Part shown: positions 25,294 through 32,516 of the stretch, piece after piece
Position numbering within the stretch: position 1 is the stretch's first letter
Layout: each line of letters opens with the position of its first letter
From: a virus
Virus record (IMG/VR): IMGVR_UViG_3300017732_000021
Location: 1-37,905 of that record
Direction: 5' to 3' (one strand)
Length of the DNA: 37,905 nucleotides
Translations under genes and position numbers: made by a program
Notes under the pieces: generated by a model
Told to the model about the DNA's origin: nothing
The model's database searches: none
What the model saw: only the letters and a program-made list of their open reading frames with translations

Positions 25294-25610
25294 ATGTATA
25301 CACAATATATGCAGAACTAGCAGATGGTGTTAAGCCTAATGAATTTGTTGAACGTATTACAGAATATTTTGCAACACTACCAACACTGCAAACATTTAGA
25401 ATAACAAGAATGAAACTAGGCTTTCGCAGTGCAGACCTTGGTGAGTGGCGTATTGACATGGAATTTAAAACAATGCAAGACTTGGATGATGCAATGGATG
25501 CTGTACTGTATAAAAAAGACAGCATACAAACACACATTGGATTTAGCAAACTAGTTGATGCAGATAGTTTAGATCATTTTTTATATAGGGATTATCCTGA
25601 TGAAATATAA
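25290..25610 (+). CDS. Small ferredoxin-like-fold protein (DUF6614-like)
   Basis: This 106-residue protein starts at ATG 25290, overlapping the previous stop (ATGA). The pattern NVYTIYAELADGVKPNEF, then FRITRMKLGFRSADLGEW, then MEFKTMQDLDDAMDAV matches my recollection of DUF6614, a dimeric alpha/beta-barrel-like (Dabb/EthD-type) family. Such proteins bind small molecules or act as accessory enzymes. It overlaps the amidinotransferase-like gene by 11 nt, so both are probably part of one pathway. Confidence 0.65.
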   Translation: MNVYTIYAELADGVKPNEFVERITEYFATLPTLQTFRITRMKLGFRSADLGEWRIDMEFKTMQDLDDAMDAVLYKKDSIQTHIGFSKLVDADSLDHFLYRDYPDEI

Positions 25611-26715
25611 TATATGGAACAAGTGGGATCCGCTTGAGGTTTGTATGTTAGGTAATAATTATTTGCCGGAGTTTTTCAACGGAGTAACTGATAAAGTAGG
25701 TGACCCACTTAAAAGGATTTGCGAAGAAACACTAGAAGATTTACAAGGATATAAAGAAACACTAGAGCAGTTCGGTGTTAAAGTAATACAACCTGAAATG
25801 GATCATAATGAAAGATTTATGGATAATCCCCATAGATATCCTCGAGGTCCACTGCAGGTTCGCGATAATCAATTAGTGTTAGGCAACCAGTGTTTTAGTA
25901 TTAAAGGCGATCATCCTGCAATTCTCGAAACCCTTAAAAAATATTCACCATTAAGTGCATTAAATTTTAAGTTTCCTTATATACAAGATGAAAACAAGTA
26001 TAATATAATTGCTGGTGATAGTTTTCCAAGTTGGGAGCAATTTTGTGAGAACAGGACAAACAAAAACTACTTTGAGGACTTTGTATGGGAAGAATTAATG
26101 GAGTTTAGTAATTTTCCTTGTTTTACAAGTGCAATGTGTTTTATGATAGGGACCAAATTATTTTTTGCTAATGACAGGAATCACATACCATTACATAATG
26201 ATGAACTAGGATACCATGGTAATTTTGATGTTATACAAGTGGATGTTGCTGGTCACTCTGATGGTAATTATCATCCTATATTGCCTGGTGCAATATTAAG
26301 TGTAGCAGGAGTTGAAATATATAATAAAAACTTTCCAGGTTGGGATATTTGTTACTTAGCAGATGAAAGTTGGCACAAAGTAGGTAAATGGGGAAGTCTT
26401 AAACGCCAGAACGCTGGCAAATGGTACCTGGCAGGTGAAGAGGATAATGACGGATTTACTAATTTTGTTGAAACTTGGTTGCAAGATTGGGTAGGATTTG
26501 TAGAGGAGACAGTATTTGACGTTAACGTTCTTATGCTCGATGAGCATCATTGTTGTGTTAGTAATCCTAACAATGAAAAAGTAAATGCATTTTTAAAGAA
26601 ACATAAAGTAGAACCAGTGCATGTACCATGGAGGCACAGATATTTCTGGGATGGTGGACTACATTGCATTACACTTGATCTTAAACGCAGAGGCGATCAA
26701 AAGGAATATTTTTAA
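25600..26715 (+). CDS. Glycine-amidinotransferase-like enzyme
   Basis: This 371-residue protein aligns by eye with arginine:glycine amidinotransferase. The N-terminal NIWNKWDPLEVCMLG matches the AGAT start of the fold. VRDNQLVLGN matches the first conserved Asp. AGHSDGNYHPILPGAILS carries the HxD pair. NVLMLDEHHCCV and DGGLHCITLDLKRRG carry the nucleophile Cys356. The AGAT FDAAD segment appears here as CFTSAMCF, so the Asp that polarises the catalytic His seems replaced. The enzyme would move an amidino group from arginine or hydrolyse a guanidino substrate. It lies before glutaredoxin, sharing one base. Confidence 0.85.
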   Translation: MKYNIWNKWDPLEVCMLGNNYLPEFFNGVTDKVGDPLKRICEETLEDLQGYKETLEQFGVKVIQPEMDHNERFMDNPHRYPRGPLQVRDNQLVLGNQCFSIKGDHPAILETLKKYSPLSALNFKFPYIQDENKYNIIAGDSFPSWEQFCENRTNKNYFEDFVWEELMEFSNFPCFTSAMCFMIGTKLFFANDRNHIPLHNDELGYHGNFDVIQVDVAGHSDGNYHPILPGAILSVAGVEIYNKNFPGWDICYLADESWHKVGKWGSLKRQNAGKWYLAGEEDNDGFTNFVETWLQDWVGFVEETVFDVNVLMLDEHHCCVSNPNNEKVNAFLKKHKVEPVHVPWRHRYFWDGGLHCITLDLKRRGDQKEYF

Positions 26716-26990
26716 TGATAACAGTATACACAAAAGACTTTTGCCCATACTGTGTGCAAGCAAAGCGACAGTTGGATACAATGGGATTTGAATATGAAGA
26801 AATTAACGTTGAAGCAGATGCTAAAACCAGAGGCTGGCTTATGGAACAAGGGCATCGTACTATGCCACAACTTTACCACAATGGCAAATTACTTGTTGAA
26901 GGTGGCGCACAAGGTTTGGCAAAACTAAGCAAAGATGAAATAAAAACTGCACTTGGCGAATTTGATTTTGACATTTCCTATAAGTTATAG
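26715..26990 (+). CDS. Glutaredoxin
   Basis: This 91-residue protein has the classical CPYC active site (Cys10, Cys13) after MITVYTKDF, the cis-Pro segment TMPQLYHNG and the GG-containing glutathione-binding segment VEGGAQGL. It would reduce the swinging cysteines of NrdA using glutathione. It is the last gene of the block that begins with nrdA and starts on the TAATG junction of the amidinotransferase-like gene. Confidence 0.95.
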   Translation: MITVYTKDFCPYCVQAKRQLDTMGFEYEEINVEADAKTRGWLMEQGHRTMPQLYHNGKLLVEGGAQGLAKLSKDEIKTALGEFDFDISYKL

Positions 26991-27008
26991 TAGTATATAA
27001 TAAGCACC

Positions 27009-27017
27009 GATAAATAC
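27009..27017 (+). promoter_or_regulatory. Late-promoter-like GATAAATAC abutting a start codon
   Basis: GATAAATAC ends 3 nt before the ATG at 27021. The string ATAAATACAGTATGA is identical to the one at 10514-10528. Confidence 0.75.
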
Positions 27018-27020
27018 AGT

Positions 27021-27311
27021 ATGACAAATCCAATAGTAAGACAAGGTGATAGAAATAGTGCAGGTGGCAAAGCAATTATGCCGCGCACTAAAGTAAAAGC
27101 AAGTGGCAAAAATCTTGCAGCATATCGTAGCAGAGTAACACCGCATCCTTGTTGTGGTAGACCAGGATGTACAATACACTGTAGAGCAGTAGTTACAGGC
27201 GGAGCACCAACAGTATATGCAGAGGGCAAACCTGTACATATAGTAAGCGATAGTGACAACTGTGGTCATAAGAGAGTACAAGGCGATAATAAAGTATTGG
27301 TATACAAATAA
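27021..27311 (+). CDS. PAAR-domain tail spike tip protein
   Basis: This 96-residue protein matches PAAR proteins, which cap the membrane-piercing spike of myophage and type VI secretion needles (T4 gp5.4 type). RQGDRNSAGGKAI opens it, and GKPVHIVSDSDNCGHKRVQGDNKV is typical of the second half (shown here as a motif, with Cys and His for a bound metal). A Cys-rich insert (HPCCGRPGCTIHC) could hold an additional metal. It starts 3 nt after a late promoter motif. The next gene begins on its stop (TAATG), linking it to the tail. Confidence 0.85.
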   Translation: MTNPIVRQGDRNSAGGKAIMPRTKVKASGKNLAAYRSRVTPHPCCGRPGCTIHCRAVVTGGAPTVYAEGKPVHIVSDSDNCGHKRVQGDNKVLVYK

Positions 27312-29065
27312 TGGCATATGGGACTAGGACTACAATAAGTTATCTTGGCGTAATGGCAGCAGGCGCACTTAACAGTGGTCTAGGATTTGCGCCTGGCACA
27401 AAGGAACTTGCTGCACAAACAAAGGCAGTTGCTAGTGGTCACATACAAAAAGCAGCAAATGCAAGACAGCAACCAAATGTTGCTGACACTGCTACCATTG
27501 ATGCATTATGCAATAGAGATGTAAGTGCTAGTGGTGCTTTTACTGGCACAGTGCCTGCAGTATATACAAGTACATTGGGTGTTGGCTTTGGTATGGACAG
27601 ATTAGCAGCACATACAACACTTATGTTCGGTAGTAGTCCAATTCAAATGACGCAAACATTTTTTAGTGCAGAAGGATTGGTAAGTGTAAGTGAACAACTT
27701 GCACCAACACTAAGCAAATTAAATGATGGAGTTGAGTTTGGTAAGTTTCCCAACTTAGACAGTTTGATATATCCTGCTAACGGAATATTTCCTAATTTCT
27801 TAGGAAGTGCATATGAAAATTTACAAAGTGTTGTAACAAACGGCATTAGCAGTCTTGTTACCACGGCAACACAAGCCAACTTTCAATTACTTGCAAGCGA
27901 CTTAACAAATCTTGGAAGTGCATTTGATTTAAGTAACATTGCAAATTTTGGTAATCCAGGACAAATAATTGAAACTCTTAACAATGCAAATGGGTTACCA
28001 GCAACAGGCTTAGCACAGATACTAGCACAGGTACAAGTAGATCCAGGTAGTATATATAATCTTGGTAGTAGTAACTTTAATACAATGATGCAAGCAATAC
28101 TTGATGGCGTAAACACTCCTGAACTAATAGAAAATGCACAAACACTGCTTGATAGCAATGTTAACAATATGGAAAGCCTAGGTGATTACACTAACTTTGA
28201 TAAAATATTTGTTAACAGTAAAGATATTATTTCATTTACAACAATGGAAGAGTTCAAAGAAAAATTACAGGCTATTGAATTAGGCGTAATTGAAACAGTT
28301 GCACAACTTGCATCCTATGTGAACAACATAGAACCTGTTAGTTTGCCCACAGTGGATAATACCACAATTTTTACTCGCAGTGATTATGTTGATAGTTTAA
28401 TTGCAAAGTTTTTAGGCGGTACTGGCACATACGGTGCTATAACACTAAGTGATATGATTGGCAGTTTGGGTGCTGTCAAGGTCAGTGGATTTGCTACACA
28501 ATATAGAACTGCAATGACTGCACTGCATGCAGCAGGTGAACTTACTGCACTAGCAGCACACTTAGACCAATTAAATCTTGGTCTTAAAGGTGATTTTACA
28601 AGTGGCAGTGATCCAAACTTTACTATTACAGATCCTGATGGTCCCAACGTTGGACCAGATGCAAATCCATATCCTGACTTCCAGGAACAAAAAATTGCAC
28701 AGATTGAAGCAGATTGTGCAAACTTAATGGGTAGACGAAATGTAAATCCAGATATACAAACTGCTATTGATGCATGGAATAATATTTTCAAACAAATATT
28801 CAATGAAAAAGATTTTCAATCTAGAGTAGACATGGGATTTGATGTAAGAACAGACTTTAGTGATAATTCATACAGTTTTATTAGTGGACTTCGCGGTACT
28901 ATAAATGAACATGATAAACTTGATATTATAAATGGTATGATAGATCAAGCAGTATTAGACGGTGATGTAGGCGGAGAATATCAAAGAGCCTATATTAAAG
29001 AATTAGAAAATAAACTACAAGCAGATGTATTTGATATTAGATGGCGCGGGGAGTTCGACGATTGA
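27311..29065 (+). CDS. Large tail or baseplate virion protein
   Basis: This 584-residue protein is rich in Asn, Gly, Leu and Thr, with alternating helical and turn segments and a low Lys content. It resembles structural virion proteins but I cannot place it in a named family. It has no enzyme motif or signal peptide. Its position directly after the PAAR tip gene, sharing the TAATG junction and a late promoter, argues for a baseplate, hub or tail component. The C-terminus overlaps the zinc-ribbon gene by 25 nt. Confidence 0.75.
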   Translation: MAYGTRTTISYLGVMAAGALNSGLGFAPGTKELAAQTKAVASGHIQKAANARQQPNVADTATIDALCNRDVSASGAFTGTVPAVYTSTLGVGFGMDRLAAHTTLMFGSSPIQMTQTFFSAEGLVSVSEQLAPTLSKLNDGVEFGKFPNLDSLIYPANGIFPNFLGSAYENLQSVVTNGISSLVTTATQANFQLLASDLTNLGSAFDLSNIANFGNPGQIIETLNNANGLPATGLAQILAQVQVDPGSIYNLGSSNFNTMMQAILDGVNTPELIENAQTLLDSNVNNMESLGDYTNFDKIFVNSKDIISFTTMEEFKEKLQAIELGVIETVAQLASYVNNIEPVSLPTVDNTTIFTRSDYVDSLIAKFLGGTGTYGAITLSDMIGSLGAVKVSGFATQYRTAMTALHAAGELTALAAHLDQLNLGLKGDFTSGSDPNFTITDPDGPNVGPDANPYPDFQEQKIAQIEADCANLMGRRNVNPDIQTAIDAWNNIFKQIFNEKDFQSRVDMGFDVRTDFSDNSYSFISGLRGTINEHDKLDIINGMIDQAVLDGDVGGEYQRAYIKELENKLQADVFDIRWRGEFDD

Positions 29066-29238
29066 TTTCAACAGTGGAGTACATACATCATTATACATGT
29101 GACGAGTGCAAAGGATGGTGGAGTATTGCAAGTCATGAAAATTATAAGCCTAAGGCAATGTATTGCCCTCACTGTGGGCATAAGCACAGTGTTATTAACT
29201 TTGTTAATGTTAAAGACGGAAGTCCTCGCGGCAGGTAA
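29041..29238 (+). CDS. Zinc-ribbon protein
   Basis: This small protein of up to 65 residues has two CxxC knuckles, TCDECKGWWSI and YCPHCGHKH, typical of a zinc ribbon common in T4-like marine phages. The start is uncertain: ATG 29041 lies in the previous gene, and TTG 29062 or GTG 29074 would give shorter forms. It overlaps the next gene (29135) by 104 nt in a different frame. It could bind nucleic acid or a polymerase subunit, but no function is proven. Confidence 0.75.
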   Translation: MARGVRRLISTVEYIHHYTCDECKGWWSIASHENYKPKAMYCPHCGHKHSVINFVNVKDGSPRGR

Positions 29239-29563
29239 AACATACGAAGGCAAGGAACAACTTGCACACTGTAATTTATGGGATACAATTAGACGACAGT
29301 GGCCCGCAACTAGTTTAGGAATAGAACCTAGAGAATGTAGACGCAAAGCAGTAGCGCCTACAACAAGTATGACAATCACTTGTAGATTAGACAGTGAATA
29401 CATAGATGAAGAAACCGGCGAGCGAATGTGTATATATCAGCGAGGCGGTTACAATCAGGGACCTCACACTATAGCAATGGACAAATACTATCAATGTCCA
29501 AGGACACAACAATGTAAACAAAGTCCAGGCTCAGGAGGTTCCCCTAGTCAAGGAGTACGATAA
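29135..29563 (+). CDS. Exported Cys-rich protein, nested start in the zinc-ribbon gene
   Basis: This 142-residue protein starts at ATG 29135. A signal peptide is clear: basic start (MKIISLRQ), hydrophobic core (CIALTVGISTVLLTLLML) and an Ala-x-Ala-like cleavage area (VLAAG). The mature part has several cysteines (AHCNLW, PRECRRK, ITCRLD, ERMCIYQ, YQCPRTQQC), fitting a disulfide-stabilised periplasmic protein. The first 104 nt overlap the zinc-ribbon gene in another frame, so both proteins use this DNA. I do not recognise its family. Confidence 0.75.
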   Translation: MKIISLRQCIALTVGISTVLLTLLMLKTEVLAAGKTYEGKEQLAHCNLWDTIRRQWPATSLGIEPRECRRKAVAPTTSMTITCRLDSEYIDEETGERMCIYQRGGYNQGPHTIAMDKYYQCPRTQQCKQSPGSGGSPSQGVR

Positions 29564-29832
29564 TGTTTTGGTGTAAATTATTTGGTCATCACTATAGTAT
29601 TACAAGTGCAATGGGTAACTACGCTTTTTGTAGTAGGTGTGGCGACACACTTACTATTAAAGATCCATATGCACTTTCACCTGGTGAAAGACGCTATATG
29701 CATGGCACGTTATTTGAAATGACAGAATTTGGTTTAGAGGAAGTAAAAATTGATAAAGAAGATAATAGAAAAGTTGACAACCAAGAAACAGGAGAGTACT
29801 CCGTTCAATCCAAGGATCCGCATGAACAGTGA
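29563..29832 (+). CDS. Small zinc-binding protein, DUF1660-like
   Basis: This 89-residue protein begins with MFWCKLFGHHY and continues to FCSRCGDTL. The CxxxxHH...CxxC pattern matches small prophage proteins of the DUF1660 type. The rest is acidic and charged. It starts at the TAATG junction with the exported protein and overlaps a tiny downstream ORF. Function unknown. Confidence 0.7.
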   Translation: MFWCKLFGHHYSITSAMGNYAFCSRCGDTLTIKDPYALSPGERRYMHGTLFEMTEFGLEEVKIDKEDNRKVDNQETGEYSVQSKDPHEQ

Positions 29833-29914
29833 GAATATGACTGATGAAGAAAAACTTAAACAAGGTTTTAATGGCAGCACTTACAGTATTAATGGCAGGG
29901 ATGTAGACTTTTAA
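29822..29914 (+). CDS. Possible 30-residue small protein
   Basis: The frame ATG 29822 to TAA 29912-29914 encodes 30 residues, with a second in-frame ATG at 29837. It overlaps the previous gene by 11 nt and meets the convergent membrane protein gene. A charged start (MTDEEKLKQGFNG) and a polar end suggest a real small protein, but there is no family support. Confidence 0.45.
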   Translation: MNSENMTDEEKLKQGFNGSTYSINGRDVDF

Positions 29915-30324
29915 CTTATGTTACACCAGTAACCATCTTCAGGCCCACTGCATCCTCTTATTAACAGTTCAAGCATTACATCAAAGTCTTCTGCAATCCC
30001 AATGCTTATGCCTAGCAACATTGTTAGCAATACTATGATAAATGGACTGGGCAAAAATAAAAACCAATAGGTACGGAATAGTCCATGTCCATGTTCTAAT
30101 CTGTATGCACGTTTGCGTTGGAAGTAATGTATAATACCTTTAATACAGTTTTTAATTTTATTAACAACCCATTCGCCTATAAAATAACGCACAGTTCTTA
30201 CAATTATTAGCACAGGACTTGCAATTACATCATAGAATAACAATGCCGCATCAACAAGTAAATCAACTACATGATCGACTGTCCACCACGCTTTAAACTT
30301 TTGCCAACGTTCTTTTATTGTCAC
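29911..30324 (-). CDS. Small membrane protein
   Basis: This 137-residue protein has an amphipathic, hydrophobic stretch around residues 18-50 (VVDLLVDAALLFYDVIASP) and a clear membrane helix near 90-110 (LFLPSPFIIVLLTMLLGIS). A basic loop (YFQRKRAYRLEHGHG) lies between them. Two cysteines lie near the C-terminus. A minus-strand ATAAATA at 30385-30379 is upstream. A membrane role such as holin or host-envelope interaction is possible but not shown. Confidence 0.7.
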   Translation of the reverse strand: MTIKERWQKFKAWWTVDHVVDLLVDAALLFYDVIASPVLIIVRTVRYFIGEWVVNKIKNCIKGIIHYFQRKRAYRLEHGHGLFRTYWFLFLPSPFIIVLLTMLLGISIGIAEDFDVMLELLIRGCSGPEDGYWCNIS

Positions 30325-30378
30325 TGTCTATTGCCCAATAGTTTTACAAATTTGTGTAATGCCTGTATAATAAGTAAA

Positions 30379-30385
30379 TATTTAT
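30379..30385 (-). promoter_or_regulatory. Late-promoter-like ATAAATA (minus strand)
   Basis: Minus-strand ATAAATA lies 55 nt upstream of the membrane protein start. It sits in the near-palindrome TAAATATTTA, and the plus-strand reading GTAAATA could serve the divergent ferredoxin gene. Confidence 0.5.
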
Positions 30386-30401
30386 TTAATAGGAGAAGAC
30401 T

Positions 30402-30890
30402 TTGCCTACATTTGTATATATGACAGCCTGTGATGGCTGCGGTTATTGCGTTGATATTTGTCCAAGTGACATCATGCACATTGATCCAGTAACACGAAGA
30501 GCAGTAAACATAGAACCAAACTTTTGTTGGGAGTGCTACAGTTGTATAAAAGCATGTCCACAAAATGCAATTGATGATCGTGGGTACTCAGACTTTGCGC
30601 CTATGAACCATAAGGTCAGGGTATTAAGGGAACCAGAAAAAGGCGTTATTAGTTGGCGGCTTAAATTTAGAGACGGCAGAGAAAAACACTTTGAAAGTCC
30701 TATCCGTACAACACCTTGGGACAGTATAAAATGTGCAAGTGAGTATGACATGCCCGAACAAGGACTTAAAGATACACAGCAACTAGCACATGAACCAGAA
30801 TACTTACTGGCAGATGGCGGCTTGCGCATGATTAATAAAAATAAATTTGTTAAATACAAGTATACAGGAGATACACATGGCACCGCGTAA
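30402..30890 (+). CDS. AprB-like ferredoxin, 2x[4Fe-4S]
   Basis: This 162-residue protein starts with TTG at 30402 behind AGGAGAAG. The sequence closely resembles the beta subunit of adenylylsulfate reductase. Two 4Fe-4S motifs are seen: Cys10, Cys13, Cys16, Cys20 and Cys42, Cys45, Cys48, Cys52. The first begins CDGCGYCVDICP; the second, CWECYSCIKACP, has the Trp43 that lies on the electron path in AprB. The tail (RVLREPEKGVISWRLKFRDG) is the arm that embraces AprA in the bacterial complex. No aprA is in this window. It probably feeds electrons to a partner, and the oxygenase-like product 14 nt into its 3' end is the best candidate. Confidence 0.85.
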   Translation: MPTFVYMTACDGCGYCVDICPSDIMHIDPVTRRAVNIEPNFCWECYSCIKACPQNAIDDRGYSDFAPMNHKVRVLREPEKGVISWRLKFRDGREKHFESPIRTTPWDSIKCASEYDMPEQGLKDTQQLAHEPEYLLADGGLRMINKNKFVKYKYTGDTHGTA

Positions 30891-31968
30891 TCATAAAAAT
30901 TGGCTTACAACACCTAAAGTAGAACACATCAGCAGTGATGCTTACAACAGTTTCTATCTATATGAACAAGAACAAGAACATATTTTCAGTAAAGTATGGG
31001 TGCCCATGTGTCACATCAGTGAGATGTACAACCAAGGAGATTTCCGCACAACTCAAATTGCAGGACAACGTGTAGTGGCTTGGAACACAGGCAATGGCGT
31101 AAAAGCATACCTTGGAGAAAACATCACTAGTGTAAGAGGTAACATGAGCAGCAACGAAGCCGCTGGTAAAGAACTACACAGTGAAGTTTACCATGGTGGC
31201 ATGGTCTGGGTAACACTTAATGATAATCCAGATTGCAGTGTAGATCAGTGGACAGCAGGTGCATTTGATTGTATCGCTGAAGCAATTGACACAGAAGAAA
31301 TGGAAGTATTCCATTATCATAAAGCAGTTATCGACACAAATTACAAGTTATGGCATGATACAAATAGTGAATTCTACCATGATTTTATGCATTATTTTAA
31401 TAGAGTGAGTGGATTTAATGACGAATATTTCGCTAGAAAAAATATTCCTTTTGATAACGGTCATGTTAACGTTAGTAGTTTTACTGTTAATTACGAAGAG
31501 TATGACGGATTTGAAGATCGCGGGGAACTATCTTTTCCCAATTTGCCGCCCAACCAGTGGTACATGGTTGACCTATTCCCAGGATTCAATTTTAACCTCC
31601 GCGGGAGTGCATATCGTAGTGACTCGGTAACACCACTTGGACCAAACAAAGTTTTAATTGAGTTTCGTGGTTACGGACTTAGAAAAGATACACCAGAGGA
31701 AAGACAAACACGCATAAAGCATCACAATAGTATATGGGGACCTTTCGGCAGAAACTTGCACGAAGACCTTATTGGTGTTGCAGGTCAAGGTACCACAATG
31801 CGTGAGGGTACAGAATCAAGAAATATACTGCACGGCAGACATGAAAATTCGACAATACACGACGAAGTTGGCATGCGTCACTACTATGCAGAGTGGGGCA
31901 ATTTCCTAGGAGTTGATCCTGCAAATCCACTACAAGGACAACTTCAAAATGTTAGTAAGGCTGCGTAA
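30877..31968 (+). CDS. Rieske-oxygenase-like protein without a Rieske cluster
   Basis: This 363-residue protein has the architecture of ring-hydroxylating/Rieske oxygenase alpha subunits. SKVWVPMCHISEMYNQGDF and VAWNTGNGVKAYLGENI match the Rieske domain strands, but the expected CxH and CxxH ligands are gone. Only three cysteines are present in the entire N-terminal half. The catalytic domain retains the mononuclear iron motif: NYKLWHDTNSEFYHDFMH with His168 and His172, and EDLIGVAGQG with Asp297. The spacing of the two His is one residue shorter than in typical members. ATG 30877 is preceded by AGGAGATAC and overlaps the ferredoxin gene by 14 nt. An iron oxygenase needing outside electrons is inferred; an inactive scaffold is the alternative. 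Confidence 0.8.
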   Translation: MAPRNHKNWLTTPKVEHISSDAYNSFYLYEQEQEHIFSKVWVPMCHISEMYNQGDFRTTQIAGQRVVAWNTGNGVKAYLGENITSVRGNMSSNEAAGKELHSEVYHGGMVWVTLNDNPDCSVDQWTAGAFDCIAEAIDTEEMEVFHYHKAVIDTNYKLWHDTNSEFYHDFMHYFNRVSGFNDEYFARKNIPFDNGHVNVSSFTVNYEEYDGFEDRGELSFPNLPPNQWYMVDLFPGFNFNLRGSAYRSDSVTPLGPNKVLIEFRGYGLRKDTPEERQTRIKHHNSIWGPFGRNLHEDLIGVAGQGTTMREGTESRNILHGRHENSTIHDEVGMRHYYAEWGNFLGVDPANPLQGQLQNVSKAA

Positions 31969-32035
31969 AAGATTATTCAAACTTATGGACTGGGTAGCCA
32001 GAGACTCTGGCTGCAAGCACATGGGACGTAATTAA
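31949..32035 (+). CDS. Possible 28-residue basic small protein
   Basis: ATG 31949 to TAA 32033-32035 gives 28 residues, MLVRLRKRLFKLMDWVARDS then CKHMGRN. It overlaps the oxygenase gene by 20 nt. The basic amphipathic helix and short Cys/His end look non-random, and similar tiny ORFs recur in marine phages in my memory. Coding status is uncertain. Confidence 0.45.
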   Translation: MLVRLRKRLFKLMDWVARDSGCKHMGRN

Positions 32036-32046
32036 AAGAGGCACAT

Positions 32047-32268
32047 ATGAAAGAGTTTTTGCTTGTTATCTCAATGTGGGGTAACACAGGCACTGAATGG
32101 GAGTACATTGGTAATCAAATTGTACTTCAAGAACCTATGACTGAAAAACAATGTCAATATATAATTCAAGACAGCAAATGGGCTCAACACTATGAGAACG
32201 AATACTACAAGATGGTTGTTCAGTGTTATCCAAAAGAATGTGCTGGTCAGGAATCTTGCACAAATTAA
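32047..32268 (+). CDS. Small protein of unknown function
   Basis: This 73-residue protein starts at ATG 32047 after AAAAGAGG. The N-terminus MKEFLLVISMWGNTG is mildly hydrophobic but too short to be a certain signal peptide. Three C-terminal cysteines (VQCYPKECAGQESC) plus one in the middle suggest a disulfide-bonded or metal-binding protein. It ends just before the tmRNA promoter. Confidence 0.65.
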   Translation: MKEFLLVISMWGNTGTEWEYIGNQIVLQEPMTEKQCQYIIQDSKWAQHYENEYYKMVVQCYPKECAGQESCTN

Positions 32269-32297
32269 TTGACAAATATACAAAACAATGCTATAAA
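32269..32297 (+). promoter_or_regulatory. Sigma70-type promoter of the tmRNA gene, overlapping a late motif
   Basis: TTGACA (32269-32274) and TATAAA (32292-32297) are separated by exactly 17 nt. The -10 is inside TATAAATAA, which also fits the phage late element. The tmRNA could be read both by host sigma70 polymerase early in infection and by the phage late sigma. Confidence 0.75.
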
Positions 32298-32307
32298 TAA
32301 TATGTAA

Positions 32308-32365
32308 CGTTGAAGCAAGTTCAACGCTGGACAGGACCGGGGGGCGGTACCCCGCGCCTCCACCA
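32308..32365 (+). ncRNA. tmRNA acceptor piece
   Basis: This is the 3' domain of the permuted tmRNA. It begins with a 7-bp hairpin CGTTGAA/TTCAACG (32308-32314 with 32320-32326), then GGACAGGACC, the T-arm and the acceptor strand ending CCA. The encoded CCA marks the mature 3' end. The 5' end is estimated from the promoter. Confidence 0.8.
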
Positions 32366-32474
32366 ATACACATTAAGGTGTGTGCTTATGGGGGCGAAAT
32401 AGGATCGACTGACAGTTAATAGGCAAGTGGAGTTATCCGGCGCAAGCACGGTTATCGCAAGAAAAACTATAATT

Positions 32475-32516
32475 GCAAATGACAATTATCAGCCAGAAAT
32501 GGCACTAGCAGCCTAA
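32475..32516 (+). other. tmRNA tag reading frame (ANDNYQPEMALAA)
   Basis: Codons from the resume codon GCA at 32475 to the TAA at 32514-32516 encode 13 residues. The start AND and the end ALAA match bacterial tags; the middle NYQPEM is specific to this gene. It lies in the coding piece of the permuted tmRNA. Confidence 0.9.
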
